A DNA stretch of 64,000 nucleotides. Source: Endomychus coccineus. Lineage: Eukaryota > Arthropoda > Insecta > Coleoptera > Endomychidae. The stretch spans positions 73,262,633 to 73,326,632 of the forward strand of contig OY294068.1 of assembly GCA_958510875.1 (NCBI GenBank), given 5' to 3'. A model generated the notes under the pieces. The model was not told where the DNA came from. It searched no databases and saw nothing but the letters and a program-made list of their open reading frames with translations. Shown piece after piece: positions 1 to 12,145 of the stretch (position 1 is the first letter of the stretch; each line of letters starts with the position of its first letter). The translations under genes were made by a program, and so were the position numbers.

Positions 1-767
1 ATTTTAGTTAATTGTCATTGTGGAAAATTTTGAAGTAGGGAGCAAAATTGCGGAAATATGCTTACATTGAAACATTTTGGGGAAAAACCATATCGCACAT
101 TTCCATACCATCTTTGGAACAAAATTTAAACATGGATAAAAATTATGTAATAATAAAATTTTAACATGATTGTAACTGCTAAAATGATTAATTTATCAGA
201 AAAAATAACTCGAAAAGTGTAATATTAATATTAACATAACTTAGGGGAAAATAATGAAATATCTTGATAATGGGAATTCACACCATTTATCTTAAAGCAG
301 TTGAAAAGAAGAAATCTGTTGATAACTCAGAATTTTGGTCTAAAAATAATATTCCGAGACAAAAAAAATTCTAAACCTATAAATTTTAGCCAATGTTGAA
401 TGAATTTCCATCAAATTTTTTCATTGAATTTCTAATTGTAAAACATAAAAGCTCCTAGATTGATACATTATCGCTGATGAATATTCAATAATTTTTGATA
501 TTTTCATAAAAACATCTTAAAATAAATATGAAGTGAACATGCAATTTGCATTGGAAACATATCCGTCTTATACTCGGTATAAAGTTGGACCTTTATATTG
601 GAATTATTCATTGTACTTTCTATTGTAAGTTTTGTACCTTTACTGAAACAATAAAATTTAAAAAAATATTTCTGAAATTTTTGGATCAGAAATGAATTTT
701 TTCTTTCAAATTGATTGAAACTTCTCTGAATTGTTAATTTTAGAATTCATCTTTATTTAATTTTCAG

Positions 768-994
768 GATTAATTACTCAGATTCCAGCAGTATTTTACG
801 ATTTCCTGCTGGAACTTCAGGGTAAATTAGCGACAGTCATAAAGTCAGTAGGTAAGATTGAACATTCTTATTGGAGAGCTTTCCACACAGATATGAAAAT
901 CGAACAAAGCGAGGGATTCATTGATGGTGATTTGATAGAAAGCTTTTTAGACCTACAACAAGATAAAATGAAAGAAGTTGCAGAAGGTTTACAA
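768..994 (+). CDS. DDB1: DDB1, penultimate coding exon
   Basis: This exon encodes part of the C-terminal helical domain of DDB1, the adaptor that links CUL4 to substrate receptors (DCAFs) in a nuclear ubiquitin ligase and takes part in UV-damage recognition. The acceptor is TTTTCAG at 761-767 and the donor GTGAGT at 995. The 227 nt begin with two bases of a split Gly codon and give 75 further codons. The reading contains VIKSVGKIEHSYWRAFHT and GFIDGDLIESFLDL, which match the strongly conserved DDB1 C-terminus. The exon ends in phase 0, which fits the next exon at 4315. Upstream exons lie before the window. Identification is from remembered family sequence and is very secure. Confidence 0.96.
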
Positions 995-1300
995 GTGAGT
1001 AGAATATGCTTAAGTGATAACAATTGTTGAATCGAAGTTCAGTAAGAAACATTACTTTGTTGCTGTGGTTAGTTCTTGCAAATTTTCAATTGCTGTTTAA
1101 ATTGTCTAATCATTTCCAAAGTATCCTGAGAATTCCAAATCGTCCAATATTTATCCTTTTGACTATGTGTGTCTTGACTTTCCTAGCATTCTGTCAAAGT
1201 TGAGCAAACTTCAATACGGCTAAAGAGCGCCTTAAACATCTCAAATTTCAGTTTCCAATCATATTCTGAGTATATTTCGTAACTAAAACGTCGATAACTA

Positions 1301-3282
1301 TAGTCCAGACACTTAAGCAATTTTTTTGTCCGAATTTCCGCGAGCTCTAATTTTGGTCTATTCTTATGTATTTTGACTGGCTGAACACGATGTTGTAGTT
1401 TAAATTTGGATAAACCCTGTGCTCGAAAAACTATGGCCATTTTTGGACCCAAGAATGGCAATTTTTCGATTTTTTGCGTTTTGGGACGAAACTATGGGTT
1501 CTATGAAATATCTTTAAGCAAAAGTTGTTGGATAAATTAATACGCTTTTTGGTTCTGGTCCGAAGTCAATTCGTGGACGTGGGCACATGATAGGGCCCAT
1601 TTAGTGTTTTTTAGCACATTGAAAAATTGATTTTTTGTTTTTTCATATTCTGTTTCTGTAAAAGACAGTATTTTTATTTCTCTTCTTTTGGTTTCTGGTA
1701 TTTTGACCTACCTCATTTTTTGGCGCCAAAATCCGTCTTTTAGGAATTTCAAACGAAATACTCATCTTATCGATCTAAAACTAAATTCATTTGAAAAATT
1801 TCATTATTCTGCACCTAATATCCAAAATTCAAGCATTTTGGTTCAAAGACATAACTGGCGACATTTTGAAAAGTTTGGACCACCGAAAAATTTAAATATT
1901 TTGAGGTTAGACATTTTTACGGAATCCAAATTCTAGGTTCTATTAGAGGTTTTCATAACGAGTATTTTAAGTCCAAGAAGATCAATTTGGGTTGAGTAGA
2001 AATGAAGCTATCCTAATAAATATGTTTGGGCCTCAAGAGGGCCCAATTTTGTGCTTATTGACAAAAACCTTGAGGCAAATTATAGATAAATACATCGGCT
2101 ATTCAAGTTTGGAACAGCGTACGGAGATTCGTTCACAATTCCAAGTTATAACGAATTTCATCATATAAAACTAGAGCGGAATTTCATTTAGCGGCAATAA
2201 GCGAGGGTCGGTACAATAGATTCCGCACGCGAAATTATAGTTTTTTAAATATTTTAAAATGCACCTGGAGGCATAATCGTTTATATGAATGTGTGAGTGT
2301 ATGTAGACGTGTAAACATGTATATGTGACAGGGACATGTTGTTTTTATAGGGTGTTACATAATAAATTTCAATATTTGAACAAAAAAAATTAGATTAATA
2401 AATATTTCCGCTCGCGGAATCTATTGTACCGACGCTCGCTTATTGCCGATAAATGAAATTCCGCGGTAGTTTCGTATGATGAAATTCCTTATAACTTGGA
2501 ATTGTGAACGAATCTCTGTACGCTGTTTCAAACTCAAATAGCCGATGTATTTCTCTGTAAGGTTTTTGTCGATAGGCCCAAATCGATCTGCTTGGATTTA
2601 AAATGCTCGTTTTGACAACCTCTAATAGAACCTATAATTTGGATTCCGTGAGAAATTTCTAACCTCAAAATATTTAAATTTTTCGGTGGTCCAAAATTTC
2701 CAAAATGCCGTCGAAGTTATGTCTTTGAACCAAAATGCTTGAATTTTGGATGAAATCTTTCTACTGAATTTGTTTTTAGATTGATAACATGAGTATTTCG
2801 TCTGAAATTCGTAAAATAAGGATTTTTTAAAATGGGTGATTTTGACGCCAAAATATGAGGTAAGTCAAAATACCAGAAGCCGAAAGAAGAGATATAAAAA
2901 TACTATCTTTTCACAAAAATAGAATATGAAAAAAACAACACTTGGACATATACTCAATTTTTCAATGTACTAAAAAACATACTAACCTCGACCGCGAAAC
3001 GAGTTGGAACCGGAGCCAAAAATCGCGTATTAACTTTTCCAACAACTTTTGTTGAAGCATTTTTTTCATACAACCCATAGTTTTGTCTCAAAACGCCAAA
3101 AATCGAAAAATGACCATTTTTGGGTCCAAAAAATTGCCATACTTTTCCGAGCATAGGGTCAATCCAAATTTAAACTACACCGTCGTGTCCAGAGTGTCAA
3201 AATACATAAGAATAGACAAAAATTAGACCTCGCGGAAATTCGGACAAAAATCGTCGATTTTCCTCCTTAAATGCCTGGACTA
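1301..3282. mobile_element. Long-inverted-repeat element, family A
   Basis: The two halves are inverted copies of each other. The outer ends read TAGTCCAGACACTTAAG on the left and the reverse complement TAGTCCAGGCATTTAAGGA on the right. Arms of about 0.9-1 kb meet near 2300-2400 around a short AT-rich spacer. Each arm carries the same ordered blocks: a CGCGGAAATTCGGACAAAAA-type block, a GGCCCATT(T/A)AGTG block, and a palindromic TTTTGGCGCCAAAA site (1718-1731, decayed in the right arm near 2841). No protein is visible; small ORFs in the arms are on both strands and not conserved. A half copy lies at 53425-54330. No convincing target duplication was found. Confidence 0.8.
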
Positions 3283-3619
3283 TTATGAGACTTATAATTT
3301 AAGAATCATGAAGTTATCATTATTAATTTTGTTTAAAGCAAATTCTATTCCTTTCTGCCAAGGGATAATACCACAGATTTCAGCTTATATTGTGGAGTCT
3401 TTGCTCAAGTTATGACAAGTTCAATCTTTCCGCCTCCCGAAAAGAGAATAACATCAGTACTCTAACAACCGGATTATAAGATATTACAGAATGTTAGGTG
3501 AACATTGTTCTTAGAGTAGAATGATACTTCTTTACAAAGGGGCATCAACATTTTTTGTATACGACTTATCATATTATTAGACCCATCAATTTTTGTTTTT
3601 TAAATGCTACAATAGAATA

Positions 3620-3700
3620 GGTTTCTGACCACGGGACGCACAATGGGCCCAGCTAAGTGGCCTAAGTGCATTTGGGTGCTAAGCTCCCTCTCCTCAAACG
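3620..3700 (-). repeat. LINE 3' tail fragment
   Basis: The block GGGCCCAGCTAAGTGGC and its flanks match the segment at 44950-45010, which is the 3' part of the R1/LOA-like LINE remnant on the - strand. Here only the tail survives, inside the last DDB1 intron. Confidence 0.55.
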
Positions 3701-4092
3701 ATGATGATGAAGTTCGTATTTTCTAAAATCGGAGTTCGGGCCTGTTATTGAAAAATTTTAGAGGAAGTTTCACGTTATTACATCTAAACTATATTATAAT
3801 AAATAAAAAAGTATGCAAAAAGGAAAAGCCTAGTTGAATTGCTTAATATTTCGCTCCATATTAATAACACAGTAAACAACGAGTGCGAAATATTTCAACA
3901 ATTACGGCGCACATAGGAACAGAACTATCTTTTATTTTATGTTTGTTATTATTCTTAATAGAGGGTATGCTAAAAAAATTAAATATCGGCGTAACAGTAC
4001 AGCGCAATACCGTCTCGAACATCTCAACATCACCGCGAACATTTTGCCGTTCCCAGTCTAGTTAGTTCATTATTGATCGCTTAAGTTACCTT

Positions 4093-4237
4093 GGTGACCG
4101 TCCACACACGCAACAGCGGTGTGAACAAGACTTCGCACATTTCATTGATGCGACTTCACCAAACCAACAATTAGTGGAACCCGGTGATGTTGCGGATGAT
4201 GTTCGCAGCGATTTTCTGTTGCATGTATGTACGCACC
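4093..4237. mobile_element. Possible Harbinger-type MITE
   Basis: The ends are imperfect inverted repeats sharing CGTMCAYACAYGCAACAG, about 14 of 18 positions matching (left from 4098, right in reverse near 4216-4234). TTA is found close to both ends, as expected for PIF/Harbinger, but the exact borders do not align cleanly. It sits in the last DDB1 intron. Confidence 0.35.
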
Positions 4238-4314
4238 TTTAGAGGTAATGAAGAAGTTTAAGTTTCTTCGTCGTATAAATTATTATATCTATATAGTATT
4301 TATTTAATTTACAG

Positions 4315-4398
4315 ATGACTGGAGAAGGAGGTATGAAACAAGAATGTACAGTTGATGATTTAGTTAAAATAGTAGAAGATCTTACAAGAATACACTAA
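4315..4398 (+). CDS. DDB1: DDB1, last coding exon with stop
   Basis: The acceptor is TTTACAG ending at 4314. The 28 codons start in phase 0 and end at TAA 4396-4398. The residues [16 protein letters not shown] are the near-invariant end of DDB1, so this is the true C-terminus. The 3.3 kb intron before it (995-4314) is large for so short an exon and contains a 2 kb palindromic element, a LINE tail and a possible Harbinger-type MITE, but both splice sites look intact. Confidence 0.96.
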   Translation: MTGEGGMKQECTVDDLVKIVEDLTRIH

Positions 4399-4497
4399 TT
4401 TCATTATTAAATTCATTTTTTAAGTATGTTGTGACCGAAGTTATTTCTTTGAGTATTTGAATGTTGGACATTCTATTTTTTTGTACAAATAGTAAGA

Positions 4498-4503
4498 AAT
4501 AAA
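4498..4503 (+). terminator. DDB1 poly(A) signal AATAAA
   Basis: A canonical AATAAA lies 100 bp after the DDB1 stop, in an AT-rich 3' UTR, and is followed by T-rich sequence. It is the first canonical signal downstream of the stop. Confidence 0.7.
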
Positions 4504-5127
4504 CGTCATTAAATTTACTTTCCTAAATACATTTGTGTACAGACCTTACAAATCTTTCCCAGTTTTCCTTTTTTATCAGGCCCAGTTAGCTAATCAGCAA
4601 ATTAGAACAGTGAGTATCCCAGATGCAAGTTATTTTTGTATATACATACTGGAGTGAAAAGTTGCTGTTCGAAACAATGTTTACAGTTGATGAAGTGCTA
4701 CGGGAATTTCGTAACGACTATTATATTTAGGTATTATGCATACTATTTATTATGCTTGAGAATTTAGGAAGAATGAGAAGATTTATTTGAAATTTCCTAA
4801 AACATTTGATAAACTTAAAACTGGCTTCCTTTGGTCTTAATACTTATAATGTTATAGATAGTAAGATGTGCTCTCTAAATGAATATTTACCTACACCTTT
4901 TTAATAATATTTATTATTTTTAATAATGAAAAGCATACTAAACCAGAATATAGCTGAAACAGTGATAACAATAAATTAGAGATGACAAAGCCATAAATGA
5001 CCGCGTTCCGGTAACGGCCGTAATCACCAACCACTGATAACATTTTAGCAGTCTGTCAAATTGCTTTTCAGATTGTTAAACCTCATTTCCGTATTCGCCA
5101 TGCATTGTTAGTCGAGTCATATTAACA
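4504..5127. other. AT-rich intergenic stretch
   Basis: Sequence downstream of DDB1. I see no coding potential, RNA gene or clear repeat in it. Confidence 0.5.
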
Positions 5128-6450
5128 GAACAGTTGGGAAAATTTGCGGGCAACTCCGATCGACTCAAAATTTTCCTGAACGGATTTACAACATTCCCGA
5201 AAAAAAAACTAATATGTGCTTTTCCATTTTTCAATTATTATAGAGAAAAATGGCCAATTTTCATGACCAAAAAATTAGGAAATTTCGAAATCATCCCAAC
5301 AATGGCTGGAACTGTCCACTCGGGGTTTTCGAGGTCGCTGATCACGATTCCGAAGTCGGTTTTTCCATTTTTCGATTTATTGGTCAGTTATTGGCCAATG
5401 TTGATAGACAAACCGCAGAAATTTTGCAATTTTCAACGAAAAAGGCTAGAAAACTACTCGGGGGTTTTCGAGCTCGCTGATTACGATTCCGAAGTCGAAT
5501 TTTCCATTTTTCGATTTATTGGCCAATGTTGATGGACAAAACGCGGAAATTTTGCAATTTTCAACGAAAATGGCTAGAAAACTGTACCCGGGTTTTCGAG
5601 GTCGCTGATTACGATCCAGATTCAACAGTTTTATTATAATGGAGTAGTATGTATGTATGGTTGTAATTTTGTAGGAAAAAATTCAATTTGACTATTGTTA
5701 TATGAATTTCCGGTGTTGTTAATAATGGTTCTGGATTTGAGTATATTACCAACAACTTGGATACTACACTCATAAATGATTGATCCGTAAGAATGACTGG
5801 CAAATAATTAAAAACAAAAAATTTTGTAATACAGAAGGAATAACATAAACAGACACGTAAAAAATTTTAAACTAATTTTTCACTTATTATCATTAATATA
5901 TATTAAAATTTTGGTTATATAAAAAATATTTTACAGTCTTGAATAATTAACTTAAACATAATATAGATATTATTATTATAAATAATAACTAACCTAAAAA
6001 ATATATATACATAATTTTGCAATAAATAGAATATTTTTTTTTATTACTATATTTACAATATTTTACAAATGATTTTTCCATATGGCTAACCGTTTATATC
6101 AATTATTCGCTTTCCTGATTTTCATCTTCATCATCATTTTTCCGCAATTTCACCATTAAAATTAGAATCAGTACAAAAATTTAAATCTACATTTGCAACG
6201 TTTACAAAATCAGTCTCATATAAATAATCTACATCAACATCACCTTTTAACTGCATGATTTCGAAATTTTAGAAATTTCCTAATTTTTTGACCATGAAAA
6301 TTGGTCATTTCCCTCTATATACCTCTATAACAATTGAAAAATGGAAAAGCAGATACTAGTTTTTTTTTCAGGAATGTTGTAAATCCGTTCAGGAAAATTT
6401 TACAAAAACATCAAGTCGATCGGAGTTGTCCGCAAATTTTCCCAGCTTTT
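5128..6450. mobile_element. Foldback-type repeat with internal tandem units
   Basis: The segment 5134-5293 recurs in inverted form at about 6257-6446, including the block around GCAACTCCGATCGACT. Just inside the left arm are about 2.3 tandem units of roughly 135 bp (5316-5618), each carrying the motif CGCTGATYACGATTCCGAAG. The interior to 6250 is AT-rich; a short - strand reading near 6120-6250 is acidic and may be a protein remnant. The long ORF starting at 5134 runs through arm and repeats and is not a gene. Confidence 0.6.
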
Positions 6451-6801
6451 ATACTTTTTTCGTCTAATTTGACCCGACTATGTTAGCACTTATCAGTTGG
6501 TTAAATCGTCTTACAATTTGTCAGGCTAATTTCGAGCTGTTTGTGATTCATCAATCTGATAAAAGTTATGAAACGTGAGGTTATTGGATATTTTACATTG
6601 TGAAAGATTAATTATCTACTTGTAATTTTCGTATTCTATTTACCTCGGTTTTTTGAAATGGATAGAACAGATTTTCTTGATGATTTATTGGATTCTTCGT
6701 CCCGCGAATGCGGTTGGTAAAGCCGAAAAAGAGTTTATTTAATGAACTGGATGATATCGCATTTACAAAAAGATTTAGATTGTCCAAACATACAGTGGAA
6801 C

Positions 6802-8737
6802 CAGTGGCGGCTCCTCGAAGGAGGCTAAGGAGGCTCAAGCCTCCACACCAATTTATCTTGTTGATCATTATTCATTTTATTTCCTGTTTCTCTAATAATT
6901 TTTTTAATATTTCCCCGTTCTCAGTAGTTATTTTTAATCTGGCAACAGTGCCCTGAGGCTAGACTCTATAGAGCATATTTCAAACCTTAGACAGTAAACA
7001 CCTGTTGCTCAACACAGTTGCCGTTTTTCCGACCACTCCAATTGCTAAATACCGTAGAACATATCTAAAATGGCAACACCCTCAGTAGGCTAGCCTGCCG
7101 CCGGCAAAGAGTTCTCTCTATCAGAGCAGTACACTCGGTGGTATGGAATACGACACATGCGTGTTGCATCGGTGTTTGTTTTGTGACGCCACGCGAAGTA
7201 AAAAATAGTGTTTTTTTTTAATAAACGGCCTTCACCGGATTTGAAAGGATTAGTGATGTCAGGTAAGTCTCAAAATCGATCGTTTAATACTGACAATTAT
7301 AAAATATATTTATGGTTAACGGGATCTGCGTAATGGCGGGACATTTAAACGGTCTTCAAACAAAAATAAAATCAGTTTCGCCTCAGGCCATTTTCACCCA
7401 TTGTTACGCTCACAACATGAATTTGGTTTTAAGTAATGCATGTAGTTCCATTAAGGAACGAACTGAAGTTTCAAATAACATAGTAGGAAACAGAATTCCC
7501 TGTAATGCTCCAAGTCGATGGAATTTTACATTACGTGCAGTGCTTACCATCCATAAAAATAAAGACAAATTAATTGAAACATTTGATTTTATATTAAACA
7601 GTGATGACTTTTCAACAGATCAGGTTTCATTAAATGCTGCTGTTGGTTAATAATCTTATTTAGAAAATGAAGAATTTTTGTTTCTTCTTGATACTTTTTA
7701 ATTAATATTTGAACAAACTGTTCTTATTTTTCAAATTTTACAACATAAATTCACTGATATAATTTATTCAAGAGATCGTTTGAAACATTTCATTGATAAA
7801 ATTTCAAGTTTCCGTAATACAGAATTTCATTTTAATATTTTATTTGAAAATTTTTCAACCTATGAGGCTCCTCCCGCGAAAAGGAGGAAAACATATGATT
7901 TGGTAGACAAGAAAATACATTATAAAAACAACTTTTTCATGAAATTTTAGATGCTATTAGAGGTCAAATTGAAATTCGATTTTCCGATTTACATGAATTG
8001 AAGTTTTTCGACTTGACGAATAGAAAATTTTTCGAATCTTTTTCAAAAGAGTTTCCCGATACACTTTTAGATAACTAAGTTCTAAGATATAAATTTGTTG
8101 ATAAAATAGCACTGCACAATGAATTATACGTTGTATACTCGGATAAAGATATTTTAGGCCAGTACGACAGTCACGCCGATATAACATGGAAGATAGACAA
8201 TGATTTGCAACAAGTTTTACCTCAGTTTTATAAACTACTTTGTTTGACAGTCACCATTCCTGTCATGTCGGCATTGGTGGAGAGATCAGTGTTTCTACTC
8301 TCAAACGAATTAAACCTTACATGCGAAATACAGTGGGCAAAAATCATTTATATAATGTTAGTTAAATATCTATGGAAAAAGATTTAGTAAAACACTTAAA
8401 ACATAATGATACATTCTATGATAATATTATTGATCATTTTTCGCAAACTAAAGACTTAAGGATATAAAAAAAACTAAATATGAAAAATTCCAGAAAAAAG
8501 AAAAAATATTAAAAATCCAAATAAAATAAAAAACAAAAAACGAACAAAAAAAATGTTTTGCCAAGAGAAACTCTATACCTCCACGTTGGTTCTTGCTGGG
8601 CAACAATTAATTTTGTCACTGAAGTAGCTGGTACAGTCGCTGCGCAAAGGTTAAATTAATTGGCTGAATAGAGTATATTTTTACAAAAATGTTTTATGTC
8701 CAGCCTCCTCTCTTAAAAAGTTCACGAGCCGCCACTG
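6802..8737 (+). mobile_element. hAT transposon (DUF4371/ZMYM type), 8-bp TSD
   Basis: The ends are inverted: CAGTGGCGGCTC at 6802 and GAGCCGCCACTG ending at 8737. The flanks are identical 8-bp duplications AGTGGAAC at 6794-6801 and 8738-8745, the length expected for hAT. The element is 1936 bp and inserted into the Harbinger transposase; removing it with one duplication rejoins that reading (SKHTVE before, ANMLDNVFEP after). Confidence 0.93.
7312..8470 (+). pseudogene. hAT transposase remnant
   Basis: Two recognisable parts survive. 7312-7650 reads VMAGHLNGLQTKIKSVSPQA and HCYAHNMNLVLS, the conserved region of DUF4371/ZMYM1-like hAT transposases around the second catalytic Asp and the Cys-His block. 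7950-8470 reads LLCLTVTIPVMSALVERS with downstream frameshifted pieces corresponding to the C-terminal hAT dimerisation domain. Frameshifts after 7650 and inside the dimerisation domain, with stops between, show it is inactive. The N-terminal zinc-finger part is missing or unrecognisable before 7312. Confidence 0.85.
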
Positions 8738-9340
8738 AGTGGAACTAGTGGCTAATATGCTGGATAATGTTTTTGAGCCAGTTGATCGAAAAAAACAGCC
8801 GTTATCGAATCTTAACCAAGTATTGATAACTTTTCTATATTTTGCAACTGGTTCTTTCCAAATAAATAAAGAAGATCATTTTAATGTATCACAGCCAATG
8901 GTGTCCCGTGTTGTAACAAATGTTACAAGAAAGAGAATATAGCAGCCCTGCGACTACAGTTTGTTCAAATGCCATATACAGATCAACAACAAAAACAGAC
9001 AGTACTCAAATTTTTCAACATCGCTGGATTTCCAGGAATAATAGGTAAATATTAAAATGTTTTTAAATTTAAAATTGATTTGCACATTTGAAATTATAAG
9101 TATATCATTAGAAGTAACTTCTATTATTTTATGTTTTTTTAAAATCTTTCAGGAGGAGAAAACGCTGAGGTATTCCGAAACAGGAAAAATTGGCTTAGCA
9201 TCAATACTCAAGTTATTGGAGACGCTGATTTAAAAAGATATTACATTGTTGCTAGGTGGCCTGGTTCGGTGCATTACACAACAATATTCAACGATTCAAA
9301 TATTAGGGGTAGATTTGAAATACATGAATTTGGCCCTTAT

Positions 9341-10491
9341 CAGGCACATATCCAGGGAGGGGGCCCGAGGGGCCAGCCCCCCCCCTAAATCTCACAAATT
9401 CTTTCGAATTTGTGTTCTTCTATAGAAGTCTCTTCGAGAATAAAACATTTTTTTAAGTCAAATTTCTCAATCGACAACAGGTACATTGTGCATTGATTCG
9501 ACGGATCTCTGCATTAATATTTCATAAAAGTCCCTCCTTTATGTCAAATGCGGCAGCACTAAACATCATTGATTGCACATGAATTTCTTGTCTGGTTTGT
9601 GTACAGCCAACTGTTACTTACTTCGCATACCTACGTATTATTCAAGTCAGTAATTTCTACAATGCAAAATGAAACTCCAACAAGGGCAAACAACCATCAC
9701 ATCGATTTTTAAAAAGCCAAAAACGGAAACCTCAATCTGTGCAGAGAATGATCATGGTGAGTGAAGTGACGTTTTGAATAGGATATTCCAAGATTTTTAT
9801 CAATTCTGTGATGAATTCTATTCAACATCGTAGTTAGATATATTCGATTCTAGTTTTGATACGTTAAACCTACTTCACAGATTAATTACGTTTATTAAAT
9901 TTTCTGCTGTCATAAATGTCCCTGGCTAATGTGCATCGCCGCAGCTTAATGCGAATATCTACGGATGATTGAATATCAGTAATAAATGACTTGACACTTA
10001 CGAAAATATTGCCGGCATCAATTATTGTTGATGTAATATTGAATTATTTAAAAAAATTGGTTCGAAATTGTTTGAAAATATCTGATTTTAATCATTCATG
10101 TCATAACTTCACTCATAAGTAAATCACGAACTATGCCGCAGTTATAGCAGTAAAGTAAAGACGGCGCCACTTTCTGGAGAGTTTCCAAGTAAAGCGTATA
10201 TCTTTCAATTCGTGTTTTATTCATTAAACAATAAATTTTGCATTATGCGTTTATAAAAAGCTCACTACTTTTTTCAATCTTATTAAAATTCTGAATTAAT
10301 TTTTCGGATTTCGGCATTCACGTGTTGAAAAAAATCATCCGCAGTACATTCGCAAAATAAGTAGGAAGTTCTGCAGATGCTCGTTCGCCAGGGACAGTAC
10401 AGTTACCTTATATCAAGAATATATACTTTTTCCGGGATACTTATCCTTGGGCACCCCCCGAAGCAAATTTCTATTTCTGGCTATGTGACTG
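9341..10491 (+). mobile_element. Internally deleted hAT element, 8-bp TSD
   Basis: The ends are imperfect inverted repeats (CAGGCACATATCCAG at the left, CAGTCACATAGCCAG at the right in reverse). The flanks are perfect 8-bp duplications GCCCTTAT at 9333-9340 and 10492-10499. The 1151-bp element keeps only a first coding exon (9669-9756) and G/C-run subterminal sequence, so it depends on a transposase made elsewhere. It interrupts the Harbinger transposase. Confidence 0.92.
9669..9756 (+). pseudogene. hAT transposase first-exon remnant
   Basis: ATG at 9669 opens a short reading MKLQQGQTTITSIFKKPKTE that ends at a perfect donor GTGAGT (9757). The pattern of polar residues, TSIFKKPK, then charged residues resembles the N-terminus of ZMYM/DUF4371-type hAT transposases. 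No further exons remain in the element. Confidence 0.55.
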
Positions 10492-11221
10492 GCCCTTATT
10501 GCTTAGTTGTAGATGGTGGATATCCCTGTTGACCTTATCTTAACTCCAATGGATGCCCAAACACCACCATAAGAGATATAACGCAGCACAATTAGCCACT
10601 AGAATCCCAGTAGAATGATTATTTGGAGTTTGGAAACGGCGATTTCCTTGTTTATCTCTGGGAATGAATCTGAAGTCTGAGAAAGTTTGTGAGATTATAG
10701 TAGTCACGTCAGTTCTCCATAATATGTGCATTGAAGCTGAAGACAATGTCGATTACTTTGAAGGTATTCCAGAATTTAATGAAGCTATGGAAGTTGTGGA
10801 GTACAATAATATAGCGCAAGAACAAAATTCAGCTACAAGAGATGCTCTAGTTGCGACAGTTTTTGCATAACTGTCTGGAATTTGTCTTTATTTTAAAATA
10901 AATATTTTATCATTCTTTGGTTATTTATTATTTGAATACATATATTTTTGTTTTACTGTTAATATCTGAATTTCTACCAATCCTTTAGTTCTTAAAAAAT
11001 AGGAGTATAGAAATATTTTTTCTGTCTAAAATAAGAAGTAATGCTGGTATGCTGTACAATTACGAACACTGATAACTTATCAAATTTTTAATATAAAATG
11101 GTCATAATTTAATTTAGTCTTTTAATTTAATTTAATACAATACAAAATGTAATCCTAAAACTATGCTAATGGTATGATACTCCTTGAAAAAAAGTTATAT
11201 ACAAAAAAAAATTCAAAACCA

Positions 11222-12141
11222 CTACAATACTGATTCTTGTTCAAGTTTCTCAAACTCCTTCTGTTTTATTCTTAACTGAAGCTTTTCTCTCTGTATTTCA
11301 ATCAATTTCATTTCATTTTCCAATTTTTTTGATTTCAAGTTTTCTGTCTCCACCTCTTTATTTATGTCTAGAATAGAACTTTTTTTTTCTAATATCTCCA
11401 TTTTTTTAATAAATAAAGACTGTCGTTCTACATTTTTTTCTTTAATAAGGGTTTAATTTTCCTCTTTTTTCCCCTATCGCCTTGGGGAGTAGTGAATTCC
11501 GATTTTTCAATAACTTCATTCAATTTGTTATTATACGGCTTTATAGCAACATCATTATCACAATGTACCATACCCCTACTATCAGGCGTACTACTCATGT
11601 CATATTTTATGTGGGGCAAAGGTATTTCCATTAAGTCTGTATTTATTATATCATTTTTTTCAACTTATGGCTCATAAATGAAGACAATCTTCCCTGAGTT
11701 TTCAATAATGTTTGTGTTTTCTTTTTGAGAAGTTATGGTTGGATTTGATTGGGCTTTAATTCCAGAACAACTTGCCACTTCTGTCTTCTGAGATTCTATT
11801 AGGTTAACTACCTTTCCATTGCTATCAAAAGCATTATCAATTGAAAAACAATTGGTTTTCAACAGCATAATTATCCTTTTGTCTAAGCCTGTGACTTTAC
11901 TAACAAACGTCCCTCGACCTGTCTTGAGTGTCTCTACCTGTAAACAAATTGAATAATTATTATAACAAGTATCACAAAACCAAAAGTTATATTATTATAT
12001 TGTATTGGAGTGAACAAAATTTTAGAATATGACAATTTAAATACGTACTTTCTCTTCAGATTTATGTTGTTTTGCTAACTGCTTAATTTTTTCGTACGTA
12101 GCTTTTAATTGAGCTCCTGTGATCTGGGTAGAATTGAAGGT
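11222..12141 (-). pseudogene. Harbinger Myb/SANT-like DNA-binding protein, 5'-truncated
   Basis: Harbinger elements encode a second, Myb/SANT-type protein that helps the transposase enter the nucleus and bind DNA. The reading starts near 12141 within the end of the SANT-like domain (GAQLKATYEKIKQLAKQH), crosses an intron at about 11938-12048, continues through a polar linker, and ends in a coiled-coil-like segment rich in Leu, Glu and Lys (LRIKQKEFEKLEQESVL) at the stop 11222-11224. The domain start is missing and in-frame stops are present near 11430 and 11665. The family call rests on the domain order and on its position after the transposase. Confidence 0.65.
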
Positions 12142-12145
12142 AATT

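Larger units (their letters stand above)
6658..10870 (+). pseudogene. Harbinger (HARBI1-like) transposase, disrupted
   Basis: The transposase can be followed in four blocks: 6658-6801 (start MDRTDFLDDLL, then a frameshift into ELDDIAFTKRFRLSKHTVE), 8746-9041 (ANMLDNVFEPVDRKKQP, VSQPMVSRVVT, ending in AGFPGIIG), 9153-9340 (AEVFRNRKNWLSINTQVI, ARWPGSVHYTTIFNDS), and 10492-10870 (GGYP, then ARIPVERLFG-like remnants, then VTSVLHNMCIE to the stop). A GT-AG intron of about 110 bp separates the second and third blocks. The parts interrupted by the hAT insertions rejoin at the duplicated target sites. Several frameshifts and stops remain, so the enzyme is dead. These motifs are characteristic of the HARBI1 DDE family; the identification is from memory of that family. 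Confidence 0.85.
6658..12145. mobile_element. PIF/Harbinger transposon, broken and nested
   Basis: A + strand DDE transposase in pieces is followed by a - strand Myb/SANT-like protein gene, the two-gene layout typical of Harbinger. Two hAT elements (6802-8737 and 9341-10491) are inserted in the transposase and account for its main gaps. Outer terminal repeats were not found; the right side appears cut near 12145, where the Myb/SANT reading stops abruptly. Confidence 0.8.

Noticed and set aside
1688..1936. 82-residue ORF in the DDB1 intron
   Set aside because: It lies in one arm of the family A palindrome and is broken in the other arm and in the copy at 53868.
5134..5532. 132-residue ORF as a gene
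   Set aside because: It spans an inverted-repeat arm and tandem units; the inverted copy is not conserved as protein.
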